From Fontibacillus phaseoli (GTDB lineage Bacteria; Bacillota; Bacilli; Paenibacillales; Paenibacillaceae), in the NCBI RefSeq assembly GCF_003337355.1, contig NZ_QPJW01000011.1, positions 69,271-133,270 on the forward strand: a DNA stretch of 64,000 bases, in the 5' to 3' direction. A program made the translations under genes and the position numbers. Positions 16,433 to 25,364 of the stretch are shown piece by piece. The stretch's first letter is position 1. The number at the start of each line of letters is the position of its first letter. The notes under the pieces were generated by a model. The model was not told where the DNA came from. It saw only the letters and a program-made list of their open reading frames with translations, and searched no databases.

Positions 16433-17752
16433 TTATTGGGCGGAACCGAGTTGTACCCAAGCTTGCTCAATTTCCGTTACGGCTTGGTCTTTATTTTTGC
16501 TGCCGCCAATGTAAGCTTGCATAATTTCACCGAATTTTTGATGGAACGTATCCAGCGAGTAGTTGATGGACAGGTCGCCCGATGCTTCCGTCTTCAGGAT
16601 TTCTTCCATTTGCTTCGGCATGTCCAGATCCGGAAGCGGAGCGTCCTTGATCGGCGGAATGACTTTCGCTACGCTGGAGAACCAGTTTGTCCCGTACTCG
16701 GAAGTATACAGCCAATTGAAGAACTCGATCGTTTCTTTGGCAACTTTGGAATCTTTGTTGATCCGTAGCGCCTGATCGGCACCCGTGATGATCTGGGATT
16801 GTTCGGCTTTGTCGCTCACCGGGTAACCGGCAATGCCGAGCTGGAAGTCCGGCGTAATTTTCTTGATAGCTTCTTCATCCCATGCACCCTTACCGTTCAA
16901 AATCGCAGCCTTGCCTGAAGCAAAGTCGCTCACTTGCGCGTTGCTGTCGCGTTCGAGCGGTTTATCCGTACCATGTTTGACCGTCGTGTCCACGTATGCG
17001 AAGAAGTTGTTGTACAGAACCGGGTAGTCTTTGATTTTTGCATCTCCGGCAATGAATTTGTCAACGAGTTCCTTAGGAGCTACGCCGGAATCCTGCGCAG
17101 CCGCATCAACAAAGTGTTGGAAAAGATGCTTCCATACCCACCACTCTTTATACGCGTTGGCGAAAGGAATCGTTCCTTTGGCTTCCAGCTTGGCGATGGC
17201 ATCGTCCATTTCGGCGGTTGTTTTCGGGAAGGAGGTAATCCCGGCTTCATCAAAAAGTTTCTTGTTGTAGATGATGGAGAACAGGTTGCCTTTAACCGGA
17301 AGGCCAAGCACTTTACCATCGGAAGAAGACATATTGGCACGAACGGCATCGGTCATCGCCGCAGCGAGCGGCTCATTGGTCAGATCGGCGCTATATTCGG
17401 CATAGGTGTCGATGTCTCCGCCCGCGGTAGTTTGGAACACGTCCGGCGTACTGCCGGCAGCGATTCTCGATTTAAGCACCGTGTTATAGTCCGCTTGCAT
17501 GATCTCGAGGTTGATCGTTACGTTCGGCTTCACTTTTTTGTATTCTTCGATGTAAGCATTAAACGCATCCGTGTACTCCGGAGAAGCCGTAAACATGTTG
17601 ATGGTGACTTTCTTGTTGTCATCGGTAGCCCCGTTGTTCGCCGCATTCCCTCCATTGGCCCCTTCATTGGCACCATTGTTGCCGCCGCAAGCGGATAACA
17701 GTCCCATGATTAGGGTCAAGCTGAAAAGGGTAGCCCAAATCTTTTTTTTCAT
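16433..17752 (-). CDS. Sugar ABC transporter substrate-binding lipoprotein
   Basis: A 439-residue family 1 extracellular sugar-binding protein. MKKKIW is followed by a hydrophobic core and lipobox LLSAC, with the lipid-modified Cys at about residue 22, then an Asn/Gly-rich linker that tethers it to the membrane. The body has family features such as SRIAAGSTPDVFQT, GLPVKGNLFSIIYNKKLFDEAG and FFNWLYTSEYGTNW. ATG 17752 is chosen over the in-frame GTG at 17767 because GGGGG lies just before it. With the permeases at 21571-23288 it should import an oligosaccharide, most likely an alpha-galactoside given the GH36 neighbour. Confidence 0.9.
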   Translation of the reverse strand: MKKKIWATLFSLTLIMGLLSACGGNNGANEGANGGNAANNGATDDNKKVTINMFTASPEYTDAFNAYIEEYKKVKPNVTINLEIMQADYNTVLKSRIAAGSTPDVFQTTAGGDIDTYAEYSADLTNEPLAAAMTDAVRANMSSSDGKVLGLPVKGNLFSIIYNKKLFDEAGITSFPKTTAEMDDAIAKLEAKGTIPFANAYKEWWVWKHLFQHFVDAAAQDSGVAPKELVDKFIAGDAKIKDYPVLYNNFFAYVDTTVKHGTDKPLERDSNAQVSDFASGKAAILNGKGAWDEEAIKKITPDFQLGIAGYPVSDKAEQSQIITGADQALRINKDSKVAKETIEFFNWLYTSEYGTNWFSSVAKVIPPIKDAPLPDLDMPKQMEEILKTEASGDLSINYSLDTFHQKFGEIMQAYIGGSKNKDQAVTEIEQAWVQLGSAQ

Positions 17753-17890
17753 AAATATAACCCCCACTTTCTTGGTTGTGTTGTGCTAGTGGTCTTGCTT
17801 GCTATGGTCCTTATTCTAATGAAAAGGGTACGGGATAAAAATGTAGATAAGTGGTGAGTTAAGGGTAAAAAAGTGATGTTATCACATAGT

Positions 17891-19540
17891 TCACTTTTTA
17901 GCCCCTTCCGCACGCTGATTTCTGTATTCGGACGGAGAGACGGAGTAATAGTTTCTGAAAGCTTTGCTAAAGTAGTTCTTATCCTTGTAACCGAGCATTT
18001 CCGAAATCTCCTGGATTTTCAGGGAGGAATCGTCCAGTAGCTGCTGGGCCTTGTCCATCCGCACTTTTTGAACGTATTCATGGATTCCGTACCCGAACTG
18101 TTGCTTAAACAGCTTCATCAGATACTCCCGGCTGAGAAAATACTTCTCCGTAAACACGGAAATCTTGATGTCCTCAAAATAGTGGTTATCGATATATTCT
18201 TTAATATCGTCCACATTAAACGAGCGGTTCCCCGCCATCGACTGGCGAATTTGCTCGTTATAATATTCCAGTATCCGCATTAGCAGGCCTTCAAATTCAT
18301 CGAAGGACGCAAAATCCGTTTTCAGATGAAAAGAGCGCAGCGCCCGTTCTCCGCCGGAAGACGGCATTTTATCGGACGGGACGCCAAGTTCCAGTGCCAT
18401 GTCGTTAAAAAGCACGACGATTTCGCGGATCATGCGGTCCGCATCCCCCAGGCTGAAAAAGTCGGAAGATCTTACCTTTTTCACGAATTCGCCGAGCACC
18501 GTTTTGGCCTGATGGATATTCCCCGCTTCCAGCGTGTTGCGAAGAATCGGCATCCGCCCGGTCAAGGAATGAATGTCCCGGGTCGGCTGCTTGTCCTGCG
18601 TTCCGATGACCGCTTTTCCCGTTAACTTCAACAAGTCGACCGAATGCACCGACAAACTGGCGGCCTCATAGGAATCGGCCAGTTCCAAAGCATTCATGCA
18701 AGAAGCGCCGACGCCGCCCGCGCAAATAATGCCAAATAACGAACTCAAGGTCGACACGACCTTCTTCATCAACTGTTCCGATCGAAACATCAATTCTTGA
18801 GGATAGCCGCCATGGGAGGTATAAACGGCAATGACCTCGCGCTCCTGCTTCGGGTTGGCAAAACTGAAACACTGCAGCCCCCCGTCCGACATCTCGTTGA
18901 TTACGTTCGCCACGGCAAAATACAGCAGTTCCGTATCGGAGTTGAAGCGGCTGTCGCGGATCGACTCCATATTGAGGATCCGGAACACCAATACGCCATA
19001 GCGAAGGCTGCCGTCATCCGCCCCGATCAGGGACAGGAACGCACTATTGTTCTGCTTTTTGAAGCTGCGCTCCAGGATCGACAGATATATTTTTTCCTTC
19101 AGCTTAGGCAATGACATGTTGTAGGCAATATTGCGAGTGATGGACTCGCTGCGGATCTGACGTTTCGCCTCCAGCAGTCCGATCGCTTTGCGCAGCGCCT
19201 GGTTCAGGTCCTGCCGGTTAATCGGCTTCAACAAATAATCAATCACCTTGGAGTGAATAGCCTGACGGGTAAATTCGAAATCGTTATATCCGCTGATCAC
19301 AATCGTCAACAACTCCGGGTACTCCGTCTCCACAATTTTCAGGAATTCAACGCCGTTCATTTCCGGCATTTTCATGTCCACCATGACCAAATCCGGCTTG
19401 TGCAACTTCAGCATCTCCAGCCCGGATTTCCCGTCCGTCGCCTCAAGCACTTCATCAACTTGCAGACCTTCCCAATCGCCCAAAATAGTTATCGCTTCAC
19501 GCAGCGGCTCCTCATCATCAATAATAAGCACTTTATACAT
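17891..19540 (-). CDS. YesN-type AraC-family response regulator
   Basis: A 549-residue cytosolic regulator. The N-terminal receiver domain (1-120) has the acidic pair DDE (8-10), phospho-acceptor D55 (LVMVDMKMP), a Ser/Thr in IVISGY and the KPIN lysine. A long middle region of unknown fold follows. The last 100 residues hold two AraC helix-turn-helix motifs (DIKISVFTEKYFLSREYLMKLFKQQFG and KIQEISEMLGYKDKNYFSKAFRNYY). It overlaps the upstream kinase gene by 8 nt, so they are co-translated partners. Its probable targets are the binding-protein gene just downstream and the divergent permease promoter. Confidence 0.92.
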   Translation of the reverse strand: MYKVLIIDDEEPLREAITILGDWEGLQVDEVLEATDGKSGLEMLKLHKPDLVMVDMKMPEMNGVEFLKIVETEYPELLTIVISGYNDFEFTRQAIHSKVIDYLLKPINRQDLNQALRKAIGLLEAKRQIRSESITRNIAYNMSLPKLKEKIYLSILERSFKKQNNSAFLSLIGADDGSLRYGVLVFRILNMESIRDSRFNSDTELLYFAVANVINEMSDGGLQCFSFANPKQEREVIAVYTSHGGYPQELMFRSEQLMKKVVSTLSSLFGIICAGGVGASCMNALELADSYEAASLSVHSVDLLKLTGKAVIGTQDKQPTRDIHSLTGRMPILRNTLEAGNIHQAKTVLGEFVKKVRSSDFFSLGDADRMIREIVVLFNDMALELGVPSDKMPSSGGERALRSFHLKTDFASFDEFEGLLMRILEYYNEQIRQSMAGNRSFNVDDIKEYIDNHYFEDIKISVFTEKYFLSREYLMKLFKQQFGYGIHEYVQKVRMDKAQQLLDDSSLKIQEISEMLGYKDKNYFSKAFRNYYSVSPSEYRNQRAEGAKK

Positions 19541-21362
19541 GACTTTGGCCTCCCCGCGGAATCAACATTCTCATTCTAGTTCCGGTATCCCCGCTTTGGA
19601 TCTCTAAGCCAGCTTCTTCCCCATATAACAGCTTCAGCCGGGTGTTCAGATTCTTCAATCCGATGTTCTCCCCTTCCTGCTCCTCCCATTCCGTGCGGAA
19701 TGACTCCAGAATCTCTTCCATGCGGGCGGGCGGTATGCCGGGACCGTTGTCTTCCACCGTAATTACCGCCCGGGACTCTTCCAATTCGGCCCTGATCTTG
19801 ATCCTGATTCCTACCGATACCTTCTCTACGGCATGCTTAATCGAATTTTCAACCAGCGACTGGATCGACAGTTTCGGAATTTGCAGCTCCATCAGCGAGT
19901 CATCCCATTCGAGGGTAACCTCGAGCCGGCTGCCGAATCTTGCTTTTTGCAGAGCCAGATAACGATCGATATGCCCGAGCTCCTCTTTAGCGTATACGAT
20001 GTCTTTCCCGCTTATGCAATATCTAAGCGTTAATGCCAAAGCATCGACCATATCGGCCACTTCGAAGTCTCCGCTCTTCAACGCCTTGGTCGAAATCGCC
20101 TGCAGAGCGTTGTATAAGAAGTGCGGGTTTATTTCCGCTTCCAAGGCTTTCAGGATGGCGTTCTTTTCCACCAGCTTCATTTTGTACCGTTCATTGATCA
20201 GGTCATTCGTACGGGTTACCATCCGGTTGAAATGCCGGGTTAAATAGGCGAGTTCGTCCCGGCCTTTGACCGGCGCCTCCACATCAAACGTCCCTTCGCT
20301 GAAACGTCTCATTTGGTGGGACAGCCTTTTAAGCGGCTGGGTGATGGCGTTGGCGATTAGCGTCACCAGAATGACGGAGATCACAAGAAACACCAGTCCG
20401 ATGAGATAGTTCAGATCCCGCGTTTTTCGCGCGGCTTCATAAATATTGCTATAGGGAATCGGCTTGATCAGCTTCCACCCGTTCTGCTCGCCGACGTTGT
20501 AAACGATCAGATATTTCTCTTTGTCTTTCGTCGTCCAGGTGATCGGTTCCTGCTCCTCCTGGCGTTCCAACCGGGTTAGCCATTCAGTCTGCTTGAGGCG
20601 GTTGTAAAATTCCAGATCATCCAGGTGAAAAGGTACGTTGTCCGGATCGAGGAACAAAAGATGTTCTCCGTTTTCAAACGGAATGTCCTTCATGATCTCA
20701 TCCTTCATCGACGGCTTCAGATAAAATGAAATGACGGCACGGGCCTCCTTGGAAGCGATGGACCGGATCACGCGGTGATAAGCCATAAAGCCGGGATCGG
20801 TAATCGAAGAATAGCCCGGATCAGCGCCGGGATCGGCAAAAGACTGATACGAGCGGTTGTTGGGGCTTGCCATCGCCTTTTTGTACCACGACCGATAAGG
20901 GATTTGGCCATCATAGCCAACTCTCACCTTAATATCGTAGGCCTCCTGGGTGATCGAATAGTATTTGCCCTGACCGACCAGGTAAAGATATATGCTGTTT
21001 AAATCCTTTCGGGAATAAAAAAGGCTCCGCAGATAATCCTCCAGATACATTTTGGAGGCGTAATCGTCTTCTTCATTCAGGATAGCCCGGATCAATTCGT
21101 CATACCGGATCTGCGGCAGCGACAATTGCTCGATTCCGGCCAGATAATCCTCCAGATTTTGATTGACCAGCTTCAAATTGTTGGCCGTACTGGACATGTT
21201 GTAATCGACCGATTCTTTTTGAATCATCTGATACGAAATGATGGTCAAAGATCCGACAACGAGGATAATTATCGTGGAAAAAAACAAAATAAGCTTATTG
21301 ACCAGCCGTCTCGACATCCGGTCGATCAAGCTTCTGAATGCTTTTCTCAAGCGCTCAAACAT
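19533..21362 (-). CDS. YesM-type sensor histidine kinase
   Basis: A membrane sensor of about 609 residues from ATG 21362; in-frame starts up to 21413 exist. A transmembrane helix (KLILFFSTIIILVVGSLTII) precedes a 250-residue extracellular sensor. A second helix (LIGLVFLVISVILVTLIANAI) leads to a HAMP segment. The LytS/YesM-type kinase core follows, with the phospho-acceptor His in EAEINPHFLYNAL and ATP-binding NSIKHAV and DNGPGIP. It probably detects the extracellular sugar or the loaded binding protein and phosphorylates the overlapping response regulator. Confidence 0.9.
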   Translation of the reverse strand: MFERLRKAFRSLIDRMSRRLVNKLILFFSTIIILVVGSLTIISYQMIQKESVDYNMSSTANNLKLVNQNLEDYLAGIEQLSLPQIRYDELIRAILNEEDDYASKMYLEDYLRSLFYSRKDLNSIYLYLVGQGKYYSITQEAYDIKVRVGYDGQIPYRSWYKKAMASPNNRSYQSFADPGADPGYSSITDPGFMAYHRVIRSIASKEARAVISFYLKPSMKDEIMKDIPFENGEHLLFLDPDNVPFHLDDLEFYNRLKQTEWLTRLERQEEQEPITWTTKDKEKYLIVYNVGEQNGWKLIKPIPYSNIYEAARKTRDLNYLIGLVFLVISVILVTLIANAITQPLKRLSHQMRRFSEGTFDVEAPVKGRDELAYLTRHFNRMVTRTNDLINERYKMKLVEKNAILKALEAEINPHFLYNALQAISTKALKSGDFEVADMVDALALTLRYCISGKDIVYAKEELGHIDRYLALQKARFGSRLEVTLEWDDSLMELQIPKLSIQSLVENSIKHAVEKVSVGIRIKIRAELEESRAVITVEDNGPGIPPARMEEILESFRTEWEEQEGENIGLKNLNTRLKLLYGEEAGLEIQSGDTGTRMRMLIPRGGQSHV

Positions 21363-21444
21363 CGTCCTCATCCTTCGAAGGGAAGGTTCTCTGTTCACTC
21401 TTTTACAGTTCACCTTTTTACCCTTAACTGTTTTCTTAAATCCA

Positions 21445-21474
21445 TTTAGGGCTGAATAGACCCTGTTCTATAAT
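21445..21474 (+). promoter_or_regulatory. Candidate sigma-A promoter of the permease operon
   Basis: A perfect -10 TATAAT at 21469-21474 with a poor -35 (TTTAGG, 18-bp spacer). A weak -35 is typical of promoters that need an activator, here probably the divergent AraC-type response regulator. Confidence 0.5.
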
Positions 21475-21570
21475 ACATTATAGACGTTGTTCAAAAAGTC
21501 AAATGAGGACATGAACATTCAGAAATCCGAGAGCGACCGCCAAAGATCGCTTACGAAAAAGAGGTGCATT

Positions 21571-22458
21571 ATGTTGAAGCTAGGGAGAAAACGGGCCGAA
21601 AGACTGGAATTCGGAGCATTTACGCTTCCGATTCTGATTTGCGTCATCGCAGTGTTTTACTATCCGTTCATCATGACGATTCGTTACTCCCTGACCAAGT
21701 GGAACGGGATTTCCAAACACCCGAAATTCGTCGGGTTTGACAACTTCCAGCAAATTTTTATGGGGGACGCCAACTTCACGAACGCCGCCTGGTTCACCGT
21801 GAAGTATGCCATCCTTTATATCGTCCTTGTCAATGTACTGGCCATATTGCTGGCCCTCGTGCTGGACATGAAGCTGAAATCGACCAACTGGCTGAGAGCG
21901 GCATTCTTCATTCCGTACATCCTCAGTTTAGTTATCGTCGGTTTTATCTGGAAATTTATTTTCATGCAAGGATTCGAATCGTTAGGGGAAAGCACCGGAT
22001 GGGGAATTTTCCAGCTCAGTTGGCTAGGGAAGCCGGGTCTGGCCTTCATTTCCGTACTGCTGGTTTCGCTTTGGCAATCGATCGGTTTCTATCTTGTCAT
22101 CTACATCGCCGGGCTGCAATCGGTACCGGATGATTTGAAGGAGGCCGCCACCGTGGACGGTGCCGGACCGGTACGCCGGTTCTTCAACATCACCTTGCCG
22201 CTCCTGGCTCCTTCGATTACGATTTCCGTATTCATGGCGCTCACCAACTCGATCAAAGTGTTCGACGTCATCCTGTCTCTGACCGCCGGCGGTCCTGGCG
22301 GAACGACTTATTCCGTGGCTTACGATATTTATCGCGACACCTTCCAAAATAATCTGTACGGATACGGTACGGCCAAAGCGCTCATTCTGTTCGTGGCTGT
22401 TCTTATCATCACGGTAATTCAATTAACGATCTTCAAACGCAGGGAGGTTGAGGCATAA
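21571..22458 (+). CDS. Sugar ABC transporter permease (MalF-like)
   Basis: A 295-residue inner-membrane subunit starting at ATG 21571 behind AAAGAGGTG; the frame is open from 21487 but that extension is charged and lacks a ribosome site. Six predicted helices are present. The cytoplasmic EAA loop reads LKEAATVDGAGPVRRFFNITLPLL. It overlaps the next permease by one base (TAATG), so the two are translationally coupled. No ATPase gene is nearby; such systems commonly share a general MsmX-type ATPase. Confidence 0.92.
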   Translation: MLKLGRKRAERLEFGAFTLPILICVIAVFYYPFIMTIRYSLTKWNGISKHPKFVGFDNFQQIFMGDANFTNAAWFTVKYAILYIVLVNVLAILLALVLDMKLKSTNWLRAAFFIPYILSLVIVGFIWKFIFMQGFESLGESTGWGIFQLSWLGKPGLAFISVLLVSLWQSIGFYLVIYIAGLQSVPDDLKEAATVDGAGPVRRFFNITLPLLAPSITISVFMALTNSIKVFDVILSLTAGGPGGTTYSVAYDIYRDTFQNNLYGYGTAKALILFVAVLIITVIQLTIFKRREVEA

Positions 22459-23288
22459 TGAAATCCAATAAAGCGGGGCGGATCGTTCTTGAAGTCGTCA
22501 TGGTCATTGTGTCCTTGATATTCCTGTATCCTTTGTTCCTGACCATCATCAACTCCTTGAAAAGCTTCTCCGAGGTGATGACGGACGTGATCGCGCTTCC
22601 GAAAGCGCTGGTGTTCGAAAACTATACGTACGTATGGAAATTCATCAACTATCCGCGGCTGTTCTTGAATAACGCCGTCATTACGATTCTGGGTCTGGCA
22701 GGGATCATCCTGGTCTCTTCTATCGCCTCTTACAAACTGGCACGGACAAAATCCAAGGCAAGCTCGATCATCTACTTCCTATGCATCATGCCGATGTTGA
22801 TTCCGTTCCAGTCGATCATGCTGACCGTACTGCAAATGGCCAAAAACCTGCATCTCTCCGACAGCACCTGGGGACTTGGCATTCTGTACTGGGGCTTCGG
22901 CGCTCCGCTGGCTCTGTTCATCTATCACGGTTTCGTCAAAGGGATTCCGAAAGAAATCGACGAAAGCGCCACAATCGACGGCGCCTCCGGCTTCCGGTTG
23001 TTCTTCAGCGTGATCTTCCCGCTGCTGAAATCGGTAACGACCACGATCATCATCATCGACGTCATGTGGATCTGGAACGACTTCCTGCTCCCGCTCCTGA
23101 TGGTCAACGGCTCGCCGGATACCAAAACGCTGACCCTGGCCGCCTACACCTTCGTCGGTCAGTACACCTCCGACTGGCAGTATGCCATGACCGCCATGGT
23201 GATGGCCGTGCTACCTTCGATCGTCGTCTTTATCTTCCTGCAAAAATACATCGTCAAAGGCGTAGTCGCCGGCGCGGTAAAAGGCTGA
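22458..23288 (+). CDS. Sugar ABC transporter permease (MalG-like)
   Basis: A 276-residue partner permease with six predicted helices and the EAA loop IDESATIDGASGFRLFFSVIFPLL. It ends in a typical YIVKGVVAGAVKG tail. It is the last gene of this divergent operon and is followed by an intrinsic terminator. With the binding protein at 16433-17752 it forms the probable alpha-galactoside importer. Confidence 0.92.
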   Translation: MKSNKAGRIVLEVVMVIVSLIFLYPLFLTIINSLKSFSEVMTDVIALPKALVFENYTYVWKFINYPRLFLNNAVITILGLAGIILVSSIASYKLARTKSKASSIIYFLCIMPMLIPFQSIMLTVLQMAKNLHLSDSTWGLGILYWGFGAPLALFIYHGFVKGIPKEIDESATIDGASGFRLFFSVIFPLLKSVTTTIIIIDVMWIWNDFLLPLLMVNGSPDTKTLTLAAYTFVGQYTSDWQYAMTAMVMAVLPSIVVFIFLQKYIVKGVVAGAVKG

Positions 23289-23313
23289 TCGATCTTATCG
23301 AGTGGATCGGAAA

Positions 23314-23356
23314 AAGAACGGCCCGCGGGCACTTCGGTGCTTGGCGGGCTGTTCTT
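23314..23356 (+). terminator. Terminator of the permease operon
   Basis: AGAACGGCCCGC pairs with GCGGGCTGTTCT (one bulge) around a smaller GCAC/GTGC stem, followed by TATTG. It lies 26 bp past the permease stop. Confidence 0.75.
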
Positions 23357-23385
23357 ATTGCGCAAGTGTAAGCGGGCCGGGACAT

Positions 23386-23540
23386 TACTGTGTACGCTGA
23401 TTGTTGCTCGGAGTAGGACAGTTACTTGGTGGCGTCGGTGTTGCTCAGGAGCGGAATAGTTACTGTGTACGCTGTTGTTGCCCGGGAGCGGGACAGTTAC
23501 TTGGTGGCGTCGGTGTTGCTCAGGAGCGGAATAGTTACTT
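23386..23540. repeat. 75-bp direct tandem repeat
   Basis: Two nearly identical 75-bp units, 23386-23460 and 23461-23535, each opening with TACTGTGTACGCTG and containing ACTTGGTGGCGTCGGTGTTG. A partial third start follows. The period is a multiple of three, but I see no credible gene; the open frame across it has no ribosome site. Confidence 0.8.
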
Positions 23541-23642
23541 CGATTGTTGAGGTTTCTTTGACGTTGGCGTGGAACCTGGTGCTGATCTCGTGTGGCACAA
23601 AGTTTTGGACTTACGGATGATTACGACGATTGCTCCATGGAA

Positions 23643-23832
23643 ATTAAATGGATTTCCTACAGCTAATTTTCCCAAATCAGGCTCCGATAACCAATTAGCT
23701 GTATTTCCTACAGTTAATTTTTCCGATTTGCCTGCTTAACAGCGAAATCGGCATAATTAGCTGGAGGTTTTCCAGTTAATTCTCTCAAGTACTCCCTTTC
23801 TCAAAAAATAGCTGGAGGTTTTCCAGTTAAAT
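23643..23832. repeat. Four-palindrome intergenic element, copy 2
   Basis: Imperfect palindromes at 23643-23667, 23694-23718, 23756-23780 and 23807-23832 with centre spacings of about 51, 62 and 52 bp. The first two carry the ATTTCCTACAG core, the last two the GGAGGTTTTCC core. Between the second and third lies a CCGATTT/GAAATCGG dyad. Confidence 0.8.
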
Positions 23833-23999
23833 TCCCGCCGAAAAGGAATCCTATTCCCACACGCTTTGTAAACTCACTCCATACGCACTCCATACGCACC
23901 CAAGGCGCCGAACGACCAACGCAAAAGTACAATAGTAAAGGCCAATAGCGCCCCAAACTTTCAATTTTCCAGTTACTTTTGGTATGATAGTGATCTAAA

Positions 24000-24018
24000 G
24001 TATGTGAGTAGCGCATAC
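24000..24018. promoter_or_regulatory. Dyad in the LLM oxidoreductase promoter
   Basis: GTATG-N9-CATAC just downstream of a TATGAT -10-like hexamer (23983-23988). Two further GGTATG motifs flank it. It resembles operators of MarR/HxlR-type repressors, but no regulator gene is adjacent. Confidence 0.4.
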
Positions 24019-24091
24019 CTTTTCTCAACCAACAAGGTATGTTCCTCGCTGTTCACTAGCTAAACTAACTTATCCAGGAGGTATCGAATCT

Positions 24092-25141
24092 ATGTCTGAA
24101 CTCAATTATGGTCTCCATTCCGCTACCGATTCCAATAACAGACAGTTGTCCGCGATTCCCCTGTCCATATTGGATCTCGCACCGATTACGGCCGGCAGCA
24201 CGGCGGCTCAATCTCTGCATAATACACTGGACCTCGCTCAGCATGCCGAAAAATGGGGCTATCGCCGGTTCTGGCTCGCCGAGCATCACAGCATGCCCGG
24301 CATCGCAAGCTCGGCTACGTCGGTCGCGATCGGCTATGTCGCCGGCGGAACAAACACGATCCGGGTCGGTTCCGGCGGCATCATGCTGCCGAACCACTCG
24401 CCGCTCGTGATCGCCGAGCAGTTCGGCACGCTCGAGTCGCTGTACCCCGGCCGGATCGACCTCGGCCTCGGCAGAGCACCCGGCTCGGACCAACTGACCT
24501 CGCAAGCCTTGCGGCGCGGGCCGGGCAGCGACGGGCAGGATTTCCCGGAGCGGCTGCGCGAGCTCCGTGATTATTTCCAGCCCGTATCGGGCTCCTCGAT
24601 GCGGGTCCGGGCCATTCCCGGCGAAGGATTGAACGTCCCGATCTGGCTGCTTGGCTCCAGCGGCTTCAGCGCCCAGCTTTCTGCCACGCTGGGCCTGCCG
24701 TTTGCCTTCGCCAGCCACTTTGCACCGGATTACTTACTGCCGGCGCTGGACCTGTACCGCGGCCATTTCCAGCCGTCGGAATTTTTGGAGAAGCCGTTCG
24801 CCATGGCCGGCGTCAACGTAATTGTAGCCGATACGGACGACGAAGCGCGCAGGCTTGCTACTTCCCAGGAGCAGCAGTTCCTGAACCTGATCCGCCGCCG
24901 GACAGGACAGCTTAGCGCTCCGGTCGACAGCATGGATTCCATTTGGACACCGCAGGAAAAAGCGCTCGTCCAAAGACAGCTCGGCTTCTCCGCCATCGGT
25001 TCGCCAACAACCGTGCGCGCACGACTGGAGCAAATCATCCAGGAAACACAGGCCGATGAGCTTATAGTGGCTGCCCAGATTTATGACCATAAATCTCGTC
25101 TGCGTTCTTACGAACTGCTAGCCGAGCTCAAAAATAACTAA
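24092..25141 (+). CDS. LLM-class flavin-dependent oxidoreductase
   Basis: A 349-residue luciferase-like monooxygenase-fold protein, expected to use reduced FMN. It has the family N-terminus LSILDLAPI, the [16 protein letters not shown] segment, [42 protein letters not shown] and a C-terminal [13 protein letters not shown]. It belongs to the MsnO8/YhbW/YvbT-like subgroup whose natural substrates are mostly unknown. AGGAGG lies nine bases before the ATG, and a strong terminator follows, so it is monocistronic. Confidence 0.9.
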   Translation: MSELNYGLHSATDSNNRQLSAIPLSILDLAPITAGSTAAQSLHNTLDLAQHAEKWGYRRFWLAEHHSMPGIASSATSVAIGYVAGGTNTIRVGSGGIMLPNHSPLVIAEQFGTLESLYPGRIDLGLGRAPGSDQLTSQALRRGPGSDGQDFPERLRELRDYFQPVSGSSMRVRAIPGEGLNVPIWLLGSSGFSAQLSATLGLPFAFASHFAPDYLLPALDLYRGHFQPSEFLEKPFAMAGVNVIVADTDDEARRLATSQEQQFLNLIRRRTGQLSAPVDSMDSIWTPQEKALVQRQLGFSAIGSPTTVRARLEQIIQETQADELIVAAQIYDHKSRLRSYELLAELKNN

Positions 25142-25149
25142 TTTATTCT

Positions 25150-25197
25150 CAGGGCAGTCTCCCAGATCATTGATCTTGTGGAGACTGCCCTGTTTTT
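25150..25197 (+). terminator. Terminator of the LLM oxidoreductase gene
   Basis: CAGGGCAGTCTCC and GGAGACTGCCCTG form a perfect 13-bp stem followed by TTTTT. Confidence 0.92.
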
Positions 25198-25261
25198 AAT
25201 CTAACTAAAGGTCCTCAAAACATCTACTCTATGACTATTTTATGAATTCGATGAAAAATAA

Positions 25262-25290
25262 TTGACCACATATCAAATCATCGTTATATT
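25262..25290 (+). promoter_or_regulatory. Sigma-A promoter of the peptide-linked regulator
   Basis: TTGACC (25262-25267) and TATATT (25285-25290) with an exact 17-bp spacer, 75 bp before the regulator start. Confidence 0.65.
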
Positions 25291-25364
25291 GTAATATATT
25301 AACAAATCTTGAACTTAGTAACTCCCGATATATATTAAATTAAGAAAGAACAAAGGTGATTTGC

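Noticed and set aside
23426..23620. 64-codon open frame over the 75-bp repeat
   Set aside because: Its repeated content simply follows the DNA repeat; there is no ribosome site.
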